Positions 27,324 to 36,380 of a DNA stretch of 64,000 nucleotides are shown here, one piece after another. A program made the position numbers and the translations under genes. Origin of the DNA: an uncultured Christensenella sp. (GTDB taxonomy: Bacteria; Bacillota; Clostridia; Christensenellales; Pumilibacteraceae); contig CAJTND010000001.1 in assembly GCA_910577995.1 (NCBI GenBank), positions 314,723-378,722 of the forward strand, given 5' to 3'. The first letter of the stretch is position 1. Every line of letters begins with the position of its first letter. The notes below the pieces were generated by a model. The model saw nothing but the letters and a program-made list of their open reading frames with translations. It had not been told where the DNA came from and did not search any database.

Positions 27324-27353
27324 TTGACAAATATGCCGCGCAGGGTGTACACT
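27324..27353 (+). promoter_or_regulatory. gdhA promoter
   Basis: TTGACA (27324-27329), an 18-base spacer and TACACT (27348-27353) are followed by a short leader with AAAGGAGG shortly before ATG 27383. Confidence 0.7.
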
Positions 27354-27382
27354 TTTTTTATATCATCAAAGGAGGCATAACT

Positions 27383-28729
27383 ATGTCCTATATCGAAGAA
27401 GTAAGAGCGTCGGTCAACGCCCGCGACGCGGGGCAGCCCGAGTTTTTGCAAGCAGTGGACGAAGTGCTTTCGACGATACGTCCCGTCGTGGAGAGCGACG
27501 ACGCGTACCGTCGCAACGCCGTACTCGAGCGCATCACAGAGCCCGACAGACAGATAATTTTCCGTGTGCCGTGGATGGACGACAAGGGCGTTATGCGCGT
27601 CAACCGCGGTTTTCGAGTGCAGTTCAACAACGCGATAGGACCGTACAAGGGCGGGCTCAGGCTTCACCCGTCGGTCAATCTCTCTATCATCAAGTTTCTC
27701 GGTTTCGAGCAGATCTTCAAAAACTCGCTGACGGGACTTCCCATAGGCGGCGGCAAGGGCGGCTCGGACTTCGATCCAAAGGGCAAGTCCGATAACGAGA
27801 TACGCTCGTTCTGTCAGAGTTTTATGACCGAGCTCGCCCGACACATCGGCGCGGATACCGACGTACCCGCAGGCGATATCGGCGTGGGCGCAAGAGAGAT
27901 CGGCTTTATGTACGGTCAGTATAAGCGGCTCAAAAATGTCTACGAAGGCGTGCTTACGGGCAAGGGTCTTACATACGGCGGCTCGCTCGCCCGCACCGAG
28001 GCGACGGGCTACGGGCTTGTGTACATAGTCGAGAACATGCTCGAAGCCGCCGGCGATTCCGTCAACGGCAAGACCATAGCAATATCGGGATCGGGCAACG
28101 TCGCCATCTACGCCGCGCAAAAGGCTACGAGCCTCGGCGCAAAGGTCGTCACTATGTCCGATTCAAGCGGCTGGATCTACGACCCGAAGGGTATCGATCT
28201 CGACGTCGTGCGCGATATAAAAGAAGTCAAGCGCGGCAGGATAAAAGAATACGCCGACCGCGTAAAGAGCGCCGAGTATCACGTCACCGATCCCGATAAA
28301 AACACGCCCAAGGTCTGGTCGGTCAAGTGCGATATCGCCCTGCCCTGCGCAACGCAGAACGAGCTCGACGAGAACGACGCGAAGCTCCTTATCAAAAACA
28401 AAGTGACAGCCGTCGGCGAAGGCGCAAACATGCCGTCCACCACCGCCGCTATCGAAGCTTTCCAAAAAGCGGGCGTGCTCTTTATGCCCGCAAAGGCGGC
28501 AAATGCGGGCGGCGTCGCGGTTTCCGCGCTGGAAATGAGCCAGAACAGCCAACGCCTTGCCTGGACGTTCAACGAGGTAGACGAGCGGCTCAAAGGCATC
28601 ATGAAAGGCATATTCGACAAGACGGCGGAAGCCGCCGCCAAGTACGCCAAGCCCGGCGATTACGTTTCGGGCGCGAACATCGCCGGATTCCTCAAAGTCG
28701 CCGCCGCAATGATAGCGCAAGGCGTTTGA
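27383..28729 (+). CDS. gdhA: Glutamate dehydrogenase (hexameric, probably NADP type)
   Basis: This 448-residue enzyme interconverts glutamate and 2-oxoglutarate plus ammonia. Visible motifs are PYKGGLRLHPSVN (substrate lysine), LPIGGGKGGSDFDPKGKSD (catalytic lysine), and VPAGDIGVGAREIGFMYGQYK. The Rossmann motif ISGSGNVA follows, with PCATQNELDE and KAANAGGVAVSALEMSQN near the end. Length and sequence match the GdhA class of 445-450 residues. A strong SD is present. It is a single gene ending in a terminator. Confidence 0.97.
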   Translation: MSYIEEVRASVNARDAGQPEFLQAVDEVLSTIRPVVESDDAYRRNAVLERITEPDRQIIFRVPWMDDKGVMRVNRGFRVQFNNAIGPYKGGLRLHPSVNLSIIKFLGFEQIFKNSLTGLPIGGGKGGSDFDPKGKSDNEIRSFCQSFMTELARHIGADTDVPAGDIGVGAREIGFMYGQYKRLKNVYEGVLTGKGLTYGGSLARTEATGYGLVYIVENMLEAAGDSVNGKTIAISGSGNVAIYAAQKATSLGAKVVTMSDSSGWIYDPKGIDLDVVRDIKEVKRGRIKEYADRVKSAEYHVTDPDKNTPKVWSVKCDIALPCATQNELDENDAKLLIKNKVTAVGEGANMPSTTAAIEAFQKAGVLFMPAKAANAGGVAVSALEMSQNSQRLAWTFNEVDERLKGIMKGIFDKTAEAAAKYAKPGDYVSGANIAGFLKVAAAMIAQGV

Positions 28730-28746
28730 TAACGACTGCACACAAC

Positions 28747-28777
28747 AAAAGCTCTTCCTTATCGGGAGAGCTTTTTT
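28747..28777. terminator. gdhA terminator, possibly bidirectional
   Basis: AAAAGCTCTTCC pairs with GGGAGAGCTTTT (one G-T pair) around TTATC and is followed by T residues. The minus strand gives a T4 run, so it may also end the convergent MATE gene. Confidence 0.85.
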
Positions 28778-28784
28778 GTTAGGT

Positions 28785-30278
28785 TTATTCGCTCGGAGCA
28801 GTATCTGTCGCAGTCGTACCGCCGACGGACGTTCCGACGTCGGTCACTGTCGTTCCATCTTCCGCCCCGTCGGTTTGGACAACTTCGGTATCTGTGCTTG
28901 CGTCAGTGCCGTCATGCTCGGCTGTCGGCGCGCATGATATCGGGCATGCGCCGTAGCCGTACTTATTGCGTAGCGCGGCGAGCAGCGATGCGGACAGGAC
29001 GGACGACAGGACCTCCGCGACGACTATGCTCGCCCACACGCCGTCGGTCTTCCAAAACAGCGGCAGGACGAACACCGCGGCTATCTGGAATACGAGCGTT
29101 CGCAAAGCGGATATGACGGCGGACACGAGTCCGTTGTTAAGAGCGGTAAAAAACGACGAGCCGTATATGCCGATGCCCGCAAAAAGAAAAGATACGGCGA
29201 ATATCCTGAACCCGCGCAGCGTCAGCGCGTAGACCGCCGCATCGTTGCGGAAGAACAGCAGCGACAGCGGCACGGCGAGCGCCTCGGCAAGCGCGAGCAT
29301 CGCCGCGGAAAACACGGTTATTATAACAATACTGCGTTTTAGCACGTTTTTGAGCTCAGCGGAGTTTTTCGCGCCGTAGTTGTAGCCGACGATTGGCGCA
29401 CTGCCGACGGAATAACCGATAAACACCGCTTGGAAGGTAAACGCGACGTACATCATCACACCGTATGCCGCGACGCCGTTCTCGCCCGCATACTTCATCT
29501 GTTGAAGATTGTACAGCATGGAAACTACCGACGCGGAGACGTTGGTCAACAGCTCCGACGAACCGTTAAGACATGTCTTGACGAGCGCGCGCAGGTCGAG
29601 CCGAGTTTTGCCTAGCTGCAAAAGACTGCTGTTTTTTCGGAAGAAGTACAGCAACGGGAGCGCGCCGCCGACTACCTGGCTCGCGAAAGTCGCCCACGCC
29701 GCACCGCCGACGCCGAGCTTGAGCCCCGCGACGAGCACCGCGTCGAGAATGATGTTCGCCGCGCCGGACGACAGCGTGACGGCAAGCCCGAAGTGCGGTT
29801 TTTCCGCCGTTACGAAAAAGCTTTGGAACTCGAATTGCAGCATGAACGCAGGCACGGAAAAAAGCAATATCCTGCCGTACTCCACGCATATCTCGAGCAA
29901 CTCGCCTTCCGCGCCGAGTAGCCGAGCTATCGGGCGCAGGACGAATATTCCTATGACGGCGAGCATTGCGCCGAGCGCGACGGTAACGTACACGATAAGC
30001 GAAAATACCGACTTTGCTTTTTCGGCATTGCCCTCGCCGAGCAATTTCGATACGAGCGCGCTTCCGCCCGCGCCGAACATAAAGCCTATCGAGCCGAGTA
30101 TCATGATAAAGGGATATATCAGGTTGACTGCGGCAAAAGGCGTAGTGCCGACAAAATTGGAAATAAACAAACCGTCGATGACAGTATATATCGACGTGAA
30201 TATCATCATCACTATTGAGGGCAATGTAAACCTAAGCAGCTTCTTAAAATCGAATCTGTCGTATAAATGTATCTTCAT
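28785..30278 (-). CDS. MATE-family multidrug/organic cation efflux transporter
   Basis: This 497-residue protein has twelve predicted membrane segments in two MatE halves (residues about 12-175 and 235-400). The start LRFTLPSIVMMIFTSIYTVIDGLFIS and the mid motif APIVGYNYGAKN are typical of MATE (NorM/MepA) drug:cation antiporters. The last 55 residues are odd: after NKYGYGACP there is a low-complexity Thr/Asp/Gly tail (TDTEVVQTDGAEDG and similar) not normal for the family. The gene lies 51 bases after rnfB and might be read through from that operon. Confidence 0.9.
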   Translation of the reverse strand: MKIHLYDRFDFKKLLRFTLPSIVMMIFTSIYTVIDGLFISNFVGTTPFAAVNLIYPFIMILGSIGFMFGAGGSALVSKLLGEGNAEKAKSVFSLIVYVTVALGAMLAVIGIFVLRPIARLLGAEGELLEICVEYGRILLFSVPAFMLQFEFQSFFVTAEKPHFGLAVTLSSGAANIILDAVLVAGLKLGVGGAAWATFASQVVGGALPLLYFFRKNSSLLQLGKTRLDLRALVKTCLNGSSELLTNVSASVVSMLYNLQQMKYAGENGVAAYGVMMYVAFTFQAVFIGYSVGSAPIVGYNYGAKNSAELKNVLKRSIVIITVFSAAMLALAEALAVPLSLLFFRNDAAVYALTLRGFRIFAVSFLFAGIGIYGSSFFTALNNGLVSAVISALRTLVFQIAAVFVLPLFWKTDGVWASIVVAEVLSSVLSASLLAALRNKYGYGACPISCAPTAEHDGTDASTDTEVVQTDGAEDGTTVTDVGTSVGGTTATDTAPSE

Positions 30279-30329
30279 AAAAATAACTCTTTACAGCACT
30301 TAAATTATCTAGCGGCGCGACCGCGCTTT

Positions 30330-31241
30330 TTATTTTGTATTTTCGGTCGCGCCCGTTTTTGCCGCATCCGTGGCTTTTTGCGCCTGCTTTTCGCGCGCTT
30401 GTTTTATCTTATCGAATCGTTCTATTCCCGCGCCTATCGGCAAGATACAGCCGCGCGGACAGTCGACGGCGCACTTCATACAGCCTATGCATTTGTCATA
30501 ATCTATCGCGGCAAGGTTGTTGGAAAGCGTTATCGCGCCCTTGGGACAGCCGCGCTCGCACTTGCCGCACGCTATACAGCCGACCTTGCAAACCGCCATT
30601 ACGTCCTTGCCCTTGGTCGTATTGGAGCAAGCGATATAGACCATGGCGGTCTTGGGTATCCTGCCGATTATCTTCTTGGGGCAAGCCGCGACGCACGCGC
30701 CGCACGACGTGCATTTATCGGGATCGACTTTGGACGCGCCCGTATCCTTGCATATGGCGACGCTGGCGAAGCCGCAGGCGTGCACGCACGTGCAAAGCCC
30801 CATACAGCCGTACTCGCAAGCCTTACTGCCGCCGGCGAGTATCTCCGCGCTCTGGCAGTCGCCGAAGCCCTGATAGTCGTACTTATCCGCGGCGCGGTTT
30901 CCGCCCGCGCAGTGCACGACCGCCATCGTCGCGACGCTCGTCATTTCGCTCATGCCAAGTATCTTCGCGATGTTCTTTTTGTTCTCGGGCGAAGTCGGGT
31001 TACAGCGCGAAATATCCGCCTCGCCCTTGAACAATGCCTCTGCGAACTGCGAGCAGCCAGCATAACCGCAACCGCCGCAGTTGGCGCCCGCGAGGTTGCG
31101 CTCGATATCGTCGATACGCGCGTCGCGCTCGACCGTCAGCTTGTCGCCGAGGTACGACAGACAAAACGCGAACAGCGCGGCGATCGCCGTCACTATGAGT
31201 ATTGGAACTATTATTCCTAAAAATATCTCCACTGTTATCAC
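30330..31241 (-). CDS. rnfB: Rnf complex subunit RnfB (iron-sulfur protein)
   Basis: This 303-residue protein has an N-terminal membrane helix (3-28) and then the 4Fe-4S domain NCGGCGYAGC...C. Ferredoxin-type clusters follow (CTSCGACVAACPKK, CIACGKCERGCPKG, CIGCMKCAVDCPRG), with further cysteines in CEYGCMGLCTCVHAC. It is the probable ferredoxin entry point of the Rnf complex at the inner face of the membrane. The C-terminal tail is Lys/Ala-rich. It is the last gene of rnfCDGEAB, the clostridial order. Confidence 0.96.
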   Translation of the reverse strand: MITVEIFLGIIVPILIVTAIAALFAFCLSYLGDKLTVERDARIDDIERNLAGANCGGCGYAGCSQFAEALFKGEADISRCNPTSPENKKNIAKILGMSEMTSVATMAVVHCAGGNRAADKYDYQGFGDCQSAEILAGGSKACEYGCMGLCTCVHACGFASVAICKDTGASKVDPDKCTSCGACVAACPKKIIGRIPKTAMVYIACSNTTKGKDVMAVCKVGCIACGKCERGCPKGAITLSNNLAAIDYDKCIGCMKCAVDCPRGCILPIGAGIERFDKIKQAREKQAQKATDAAKTGATENTK

Positions 31242-31250
31242 CCGTCCTTT

Positions 31251-31841
31251 TTACGAAAACGACAGTCCCGAAAAACCGTAGAACGCCATCGCCATTATCC
31301 CCGCGGTGACGAGCGCTATAGGAAACCCGACGAACGGACGCGGAACGTCGTATAGCTGCTGCTTTTCGCGTATGCCCGCCATGAGTATCAGCGCGACGGT
31401 AAACCCGAGCCCTATCGAAACGCCCGTCATCAGCGTTTGGAAGAAGTCGAGCCCCTGCGATATAACGGAATTGGCTGTGCCGAGCACCGCGCAGTTGGTG
31501 GTAATGAGCGCGAGGTACACGCCGAGCGAGCCGTACAGCGACGGCGAGAGCTTTTTCAGCACGATATCGAGCAGCTGCACGAGCGACGCTATCACGAGTA
31601 TGAATACTATCGTGCTGAGGTACGCTATGTCGAGCGGATCGAGCACGAAGGTATAGAGTATCCAGCAGACGCACGACGCAATGGAAATCACGAAGGTGAC
31701 GGCAAGCCCCATGCCGACGGACGACTGCGTTTTTTTGCTTACGCCGAGGAACGGGCAGATACCGAGGCTTTGATTGAGAACTATATTATTGGTCAGTATG
31801 CCTGATACGACTATCGAAACTACGCCGAGAAAGTACTCCAT
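31251..31841 (-). CDS. rnfA: Rnf complex subunit RnfA
   Basis: This 196-residue integral membrane subunit has six hydrophobic helices and the family segments GILTNNIVLNQSLGICPFLGVS and LGVYLALITTNCAVLG. The half-helix cysteines, shared with RnfE, hold a membrane-embedded Fe-S centre that carries electrons across the bilayer. I start at ATG 31841 with GGAGG 6 bases upstream; the frame is open further but non-conserved. It lies one base after rnfE. Confidence 0.96.
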   Translation of the reverse strand: MEYFLGVVSIVVSGILTNNIVLNQSLGICPFLGVSKKTQSSVGMGLAVTFVISIASCVCWILYTFVLDPLDIAYLSTIVFILVIASLVQLLDIVLKKLSPSLYGSLGVYLALITTNCAVLGTANSVISQGLDFFQTLMTGVSIGLGFTVALILMAGIREKQQLYDVPRPFVGFPIALVTAGIMAMAFYGFSGLSFS

Positions 31842-31842
31842 G

Positions 31843-32448
31843 TCACGCCTCCCTTTCGATGAGCGCGGCACGTTTTTTCGCGCGCTCGCGCGCATACGCG
31901 AATATCGCGTTGAATACCGCCATCATCAGCCCGAGCACGATGAAGCCGCCCATCGTTTTATCGAAGAACCCGCTGCCGAAAGCGGCGGTCAAACCCTGCC
32001 GCACCGCGCCGAGCAAGGTTATCGACGCGACGAACCCGAGCCCCATCGACACGCCGTCTATGAGCGACGGCAACACCTTGTTCTTGCCGGCAAACGCTTC
32101 CGCTCTGCCGAGGATTATGCAGTTGACCGTGATGAGCGAAATGAACGCGCCGATACTGCCGTTGAGCGTCGGCAAAAACGCCGAAACCACCATTTGCACG
32201 AACGTGACGAGCGACGCGATTATCACTATGTACGCGGGAAGATGCACCTTGTCGGGTATTACCTTGCGCAATAACGAAATTATCACGTTGGACAGAATAA
32301 GGACGAAAGCCGTACACAGTCCGAGCGACACCGCATTTATCACGTTGTCCGATTTGGCTATCGTCGGGCACATTCCGAGCACGAGCACGAACACCGGATT
32401 ATTTGTAATTCCGCCGAGCGCTGTCTTTTTGAATTCGTTTTTCGTCAT
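31843..32448 (-). CDS. rnfE: Rnf complex subunit RnfE
   Basis: This 201-residue homologue of RnfA has six membrane helices, with GGITNNPVFVLVLGMCPTIA and ISLITVNCIILGRAEAFA. RnfA and RnfE form the inverted pair at the centre of the ion-translocating complex. It starts at ATG 32448, overlapping the rnfG stop by 4 bases; the long upstream extension of the open frame is a shadow of rnfG. Confidence 0.95.
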   Translation of the reverse strand: MTKNEFKKTALGGITNNPVFVLVLGMCPTIAKSDNVINAVSLGLCTAFVLILSNVIISLLRKVIPDKVHLPAYIVIIASLVTFVQMVVSAFLPTLNGSIGAFISLITVNCIILGRAEAFAGKNKVLPSLIDGVSMGLGFVASITLLGAVRQGLTAAFGSGFFDKTMGGFIVLGLMMAVFNAIFAYARERAKKRAALIEREA

Positions 32449-33077
32449 AGCCCTGCCTCCGTCGACAATTTGCTTATGGCCTTGCGTATAGCGGTATTGT
32501 ATTCGAGCGCGAACTCCGCCGAGAGCTTGACGGCGCGTTCTATCGCTGACAGCGTGACCGTCGCGCCCGTACTGCCGAACTCCTCGAGGAGATCGACCTT
32601 GCCGCTCCCTATGACCTCGAACAGGTTTTCGGGGACTTTCCCCCAAAAGCTCTCGCCCTGTTTCTTGACAGCCGCGCCGATCGCGCCGCCGTCGCGGTAG
32701 GCTATCAGGATCACTATCTCGCCGTCGCGCCCGTCCGCCGAGCACTCGACTACGTACGCGCCCGCGTTGAGCCCTTTCGGCTCGCCGTACACGGCAAGTA
32801 TGCTCGCTTTTTTGTCCTTGTTGGTCTTGTTATAATCCTCGAGCGACGCGCCGTAATCGGCGTCGGCGAGCATCGTTATAAAACCCTTTTCGTAAGCGTC
32901 TGCGTCGCTCTGCCCCGTCGGACAGACGGAATTGACGAGCGCCGCCGTCGCCGCGTCAAGATTGGGCTTGTACTTGGGGAAAAACATATTGCACACCGCG
33001 AGCAGTCCGACGCACACGACGGCTATCGCCGTCAATACGGCGGTCGATCTCAGCGCGTTTGCCACCGTCTTATTCAT
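32445..33077 (-). CDS. rnfG: Rnf complex subunit RnfG (covalent FMN)
   Basis: This 210-residue protein has an N-terminal membrane helix (12-32) and an extracytoplasmic FMN-binding domain. The flavinylation motif is seen as GSTGATVTLSAI near residues 170-182, where the second threonine is expected to carry phosphoester-linked FMN. FMN would be attached by ApbE, encoded at 58175. It overlaps rnfD by 8 bases and rnfE by 4. Confidence 0.94.
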   Translation of the reverse strand: MNKTVANALRSTAVLTAIAVVCVGLLAVCNMFFPKYKPNLDAATAALVNSVCPTGQSDADAYEKGFITMLADADYGASLEDYNKTNKDKKASILAVYGEPKGLNAGAYVVECSADGRDGEIVILIAYRDGGAIGAAVKKQGESFWGKVPENLFEVIGSGKVDLLEEFGSTGATVTLSAIERAVKLSAEFALEYNTAIRKAISKLSTEAGL

Positions 33078-34167
33078 TGACAGCCTCCTTTGCGCCGCGC
33101 TTATCCTTCTTTTCGGGCTTGACGTAGCCGAAAGGCTTGGGCACTATGTATTTATCGAGCAACGGAACTACGAGATTCATTATCAACAGCGCAAAGGAAA
33201 AACCCTCGGGCATATTGTCGTTGAACGTCCGTATCAGCGCGGTGATAAGTCCTATCCCGACGGCAAATATCGCCTTGCCGACGAAAGTATTCGGGCTTGT
33301 CGCGTAGTCGGTAGCCATGAACACCGAGCCGAACAGCACGCCACCCGACAGCACGTGCGCCGCCGTTTCCATGGCTACGGCGCTGCCGCGCGCGCCCGAC
33401 GGCAATACGTCGAATAACAGAGCGAACACGGCGAGCGACGCCACCGTCATCAGCGGCAGACGCGGGTCTATCACTTTGCGGACGGATAGATAAACGAATC
33501 CGCCGAGTATAGCTATCGCGCACGTTTCGCCGACCGCCGCCGTCGCGGTGTTGCCGAGGAACATATCCAAAAGCATCGCGCCCGTCACAGTCGAGTGCGT
33601 GCCGAGCCACGTCGCGCCCGTCGAACCGAGCTCGCCCGCAAAAAGCGAACTCGTCGCGGTGAACGCGCCGCCCGCCGCAAAGGCTATAAAAAGAAACACG
33701 CGCCCAGTGCATGCGGGATTGGCGAAGTTCCGCCCTATCCCGCCGAACAGCATTTTTGCAAGCGCGATCGCGAATATAGAGCCGAGCGCGCACAAAACGA
33801 CGGTATCGAAGCTGAATACTATCGTGCCGTCCGCGCCGACGGCATTCATGCCCCAATATTTGACGGGCATCACCGCGGGCAGGTTGAGCGTGAGTATGAC
33901 TGCGGTCACAGCGAACGACATATCGAATACGCTCGACTGCTTTACGCCGTCCTTTGTGAAACTCTTGTTGACTATAAGGTTATAGAGCAGCTCCGTGCCG
34001 AAGCAGAACACAAGGCACGTCACGAGGTTTATCAGCACGTGATATCCGAAAAACACCGTCGCGCACACGACGCACGGAACGAGCGCGATCAGCACGTCTA
34101 TCATTATCCTGCGCGTGGAGTTGCGCGGATCGGTTATGTGCGGAGAAGCCGATACTAACTGTTTCAT
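33070..34167 (-). CDS. rnfD: Rnf complex subunit RnfD
   Basis: This 365-residue membrane subunit has about ten helices and the family start SPHITDPRNSTRRIM. A candidate flavinylation motif STGAT occurs around residue 182, and ATDYATSPNTF occurs near 290. It carries FMN and probably takes part in Na+ or H+ movement. The basic tail EKKDKRGAK is cytosolic. ATGA overlap couples it to rnfC. Confidence 0.94.
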   Translation of the reverse strand: MKQLVSASPHITDPRNSTRRIMIDVLIALVPCVVCATVFFGYHVLINLVTCLVFCFGTELLYNLIVNKSFTKDGVKQSSVFDMSFAVTAVILTLNLPAVMPVKYWGMNAVGADGTIVFSFDTVVLCALGSIFAIALAKMLFGGIGRNFANPACTGRVFLFIAFAAGGAFTATSSLFAGELGSTGATWLGTHSTVTGAMLLDMFLGNTATAAVGETCAIAILGGFVYLSVRKVIDPRLPLMTVASLAVFALLFDVLPSGARGSAVAMETAAHVLSGGVLFGSVFMATDYATSPNTFVGKAIFAVGIGLITALIRTFNDNMPEGFSFALLIMNLVVPLLDKYIVPKPFGYVKPEKKDKRGAKEAVNE

Positions 34168-35447
34168 ATCTTAAGCTCCTTGATCTTGCGTTTTGCGAGC
34201 CGCACCGATTGCACTATCGGGCGTTTCGCTGGACAGGTATAAGCACAGCAGCCGCATTCCATGCAGTCGAGCGCGCCGTACTTTTTAGCCGACGCAAAGT
34301 CGCCGCGGAGCGCGTACGCGTCGATATACATCGGCATAAGGTTCATCGGGCACACGCCCGCGCATTTCGCGCAGTTGATGCACGGCGACGGTTTTTGCGT
34401 GTTTGCGTCCGCGCCGTTGAGGAAAAGCAGCGCGCCCGTCGTCTTTGTCGTGTAATAATCGGTATCGGGCAGAGCAAAACCCATCATCGGACCGCCCGAA
34501 ACGGTCTTTACGCTGTCGGGACAGCCGCCGCAAAGCTCCGCGCATACCGAGTACGGCGTGCCGTTGCGCACCCAAAGGTTTTTTGGCTGTGCCACGTCGC
34601 CGCTGACAGTCATCGCGCGCCTGTAAAGCGGCGTGCCGTTGACCGCCGCGTCGTACATCGCATAAGCGGTGTGCACGTTGCCGACGACCGCGCCGACGTC
34701 CGCCGGCAAGCCGCCGCGCGGCACTTTCCTGCCCGTTACGGCATAAATAAGCTGTTTTTCCGCGCCCTGCGGATACTTTGTTTTGAGCAAAACGGTCTCA
34801 AACGGCATGCCGCCCGCGTCTATACCGTCGAGCATCCGCGCGACTTCCGTCTTGTTGTCCTCTATGCCGATAAAAAACCTGTCGAGCCCGAGCGCAGTCG
34901 CAAGCATCGCCGCGCCGCCCAGCACCTCTTTCGCGTGCTCGACGAGCAGTCGGTTATCGCACGTTATATACGGCTCGCACTCGGCGGCGTTGAGTATGAA
35001 GGTATCCACCGCTTTTTGCGGCGCGTACTTGACGTGCGACGGGAATCCCGCGCCGCCCATACCGACGATGCCGGCGTCTTTTATCCTTTTTACGATGCTC
35101 TCGCGCGTAAGCTCTTTCAGCGGCGGCAAGCTCTCCGTTTCGTACCTGCCGTCGTTCTCGATGACCACGTGCTCGCACGCGCCCGTCGGCGTCTTGTGCT
35201 TTTCTATCGCCTTTACAGTGCCCGACACCGAGGAAAACACCGCGGCGCAAAGCCCGTCGCCGCTGCCGATAAGCGTTCCTGCGCGCACGCGATCGCCCGG
35301 TGCGACGACGGGCGCGCACGGCTTGCCTATGTGCTGCAAAAGCGCGATGCGCACGGTGTCCGGCGCGGGACAATCCTCGAGCGGAAGCTCCGCCGTAAGC
35401 TTGTTATGCGGCGGATGCACGCCTTTTTTGAAAGTTTTTTTTTCCAA
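34164..35447 (-). CDS. rnfC: Rnf complex subunit RnfC (NADH/FMN/Fe-S)
   Basis: This protein of about 427 residues has the N-terminal barrel-sandwich (FKKGVHPPHNK), the NADH/FMN-binding Rossmann region GIVGMGGAGFPSHVK (about 128-142), and FILNAAECEPYITCDNRLL. Two 4Fe-4S motifs close it (CINCAKCAGVCP, CMECGCCAYTCP). It is the peripheral NAD-reducing subunit. Starts are TTG: I prefer 35447 because the CAGG is then 6 bases away, against 35453, where it is adjacent. It is first in the operon. Confidence 0.94.
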   Translation of the reverse strand: MEKKTFKKGVHPPHNKLTAELPLEDCPAPDTVRIALLQHIGKPCAPVVAPGDRVRAGTLIGSGDGLCAAVFSSVSGTVKAIEKHKTPTGACEHVVIENDGRYETESLPPLKELTRESIVKRIKDAGIVGMGGAGFPSHVKYAPQKAVDTFILNAAECEPYITCDNRLLVEHAKEVLGGAAMLATALGLDRFFIGIEDNKTEVARMLDGIDAGGMPFETVLLKTKYPQGAEKQLIYAVTGRKVPRGGLPADVGAVVGNVHTAYAMYDAAVNGTPLYRRAMTVSGDVAQPKNLWVRNGTPYSVCAELCGGCPDSVKTVSGGPMMGFALPDTDYYTTKTTGALLFLNGADANTQKPSPCINCAKCAGVCPMNLMPMYIDAYALRGDFASAKKYGALDCMECGCCAYTCPAKRPIVQSVRLAKRKIKELKI

Positions 35448-35478
35448 AAACAACCTGCCGAATACAAATATTTAACTG

Positions 35479-35508
35479 ATTGTAACATGAAAACGCCGCG
35501 TCAAGCAA
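35479..35508 (-). promoter_or_regulatory. Probable rnf operon promoter
   Basis: On the minus strand TTGCTT (35508-35503), an 18-base spacer and TACAAT (35484-35479) precede rnfC by about 30 bases. Confidence 0.45.
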
Positions 35509-35580
35509 GCATTTTACGCCCTTGCGCCGCTATTTTGTATAAAGACTTTATTTATATATGCGCGGATGCGCGCGCGGGAA

Positions 35581-36021
35581 CTATCGTTCGACCGATACTT
35601 CGGAAATTTCCGCATTTTTCGCGCGGGCGACCGCCGCCGCTTTTTTCTTGTCGACCGCGGCTTTTATTATCTTGAACGCCTGCACTATGCCGAGCGCGAT
35701 GAGGAACGCGCCGAAACACGCTTTCAGCTGATATCCGCCCGCGTACCGCGCGGCAAAGCTTCCGCCTATCGCGCCGACGAGCGCGACCGCGGAAACGGGC
35801 GCGGCGTGCTTAAAGCACACGTACCCGTTCTTTTTGTGTATGGCGAGCGCAATAAGCGACATCGGTATGAACGCCATAAGGTTTATCGCCTGCGCGAGAT
35901 GCTGTTCGAGCCCCGCGCAAAGCGTCAAAAGCGGTATCAAAAGCGTGCCGCCGCCCATGCCCATGCCGCCTATCACTCCGCCGAGCGCGGACACGGCTAT
36001 TATTATCTGTTCGGCTGTCAC
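35581..36021 (-). CDS. TauE/SafE-type exporter, C-terminal half protein
   Basis: This 146-residue membrane protein has four helices and the TauE half-repeat motif GVIGGMGMGGGTLLIPLLT, followed by HLAQAINLMAFIP. The C-terminus is Lys/Ala-rich and cytosolic. Full TauE/SafE (TSUP) sulfite or organosulfonate exporters are about 250 residues and contain two such halves. Here the halves are separate genes, linked by a GTGA overlap of stop and start. It starts at GTG 36021; the longer upstream open frame is a shadow of the partner gene. Confidence 0.82.
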   Translation of the reverse strand: MTAEQIIIAVSALGGVIGGMGMGGGTLLIPLLTLCAGLEQHLAQAINLMAFIPMSLIALAIHKKNGYVCFKHAAPVSAVALVGAIGGSFAARYAGGYQLKACFGAFLIALGIVQAFKIIKAAVDKKKAAAVARAKNAEISEVSVER

Positions 36022-36380
36022 GGTATCAGCAGTTTCACTCCTATAGCTATCATCAGCGCGGCGAATATCAGCCCGACGGCAGTACCGCCGAGCTTGTCGA
36101 GCAGCGCCGCGCCCGCCGCGCCGCCGAACGATACGCCGATCATGGCGCAAACGACCGCGGCAAAGTCGAAGTATCCGTTCAGCACGTACACGACGGTGCT
36201 TACTATACATATCGGCAGTATCACCAATAACGCCGTCGCGTGCGCGCGCTTTACGTCGAGTCCCGAAAATTCGAGCAGCGGCACGCACAGCATCCCGCCG
36301 CCGCCGCCGAAAAACCCGGATATCGCGCCGACGAGCGCGCCGCCGCCGTATGTTATCGCCTTTCTCGTTGAATCTTTCAC
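36018..36380 (-). CDS. TauE/SafE-type exporter, N-terminal half protein
   Basis: This 120-residue membrane protein has four helices and the half-repeat motif GAISGFFGGGGGMLCVPLLE, then RAHATALLVILPI. It is the other half of the TSUP exporter described for the adjacent gene, and the two probably form a heterodimer. I start at GTG 36380 (VKDSTRKAITYGGG); upstream codons are not family-like. No clear SD is present. The substrate is unknown. Confidence 0.78.
   Translation of the reverse strand: MKDSTRKAITYGGGALVGAISGFFGGGGGMLCVPLLEFSGLDVKRAHATALLVILPICIVSTVVYVLNGYFDFAAVVCAMIGVSFGGAAGAALLDKLGGTAVGLIFAALMIAIGVKLLIP

Larger units (their letters stand above)
27005..27382. other. Intergenic region between divergent degV and gdhA
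   Basis: This 378-base gap holds the degV leader and promoter on the left and the gdhA promoter on the right. Between them it is AT-rich. A long imperfect inverted repeat (27253-27268 with 27289-27300, GATTATTTAT... / ATATAAATAATC) ends 23 bases before the gdhA -35 box and could be a regulator site. I see no ORF or RNA gene in it. Confidence 0.6.

Noticed and set aside
31842..32745. Longer versions of rnfE (from 32745), rnfA (from 31895) and murF (from 42785)
   Set aside because: The N-terminal extensions are Arg-rich shadows of the preceding genes. The internal ATG codons match the family starts, and for rnfA the SD is also in place.
35581..36380. TauE/SafE as one gene broken by a mutation
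   Set aside because: The GTGA stop-start overlap is a normal coupling arrangement and both halves are well formed, so a functional split is more likely. A pseudogene cannot be fully excluded.
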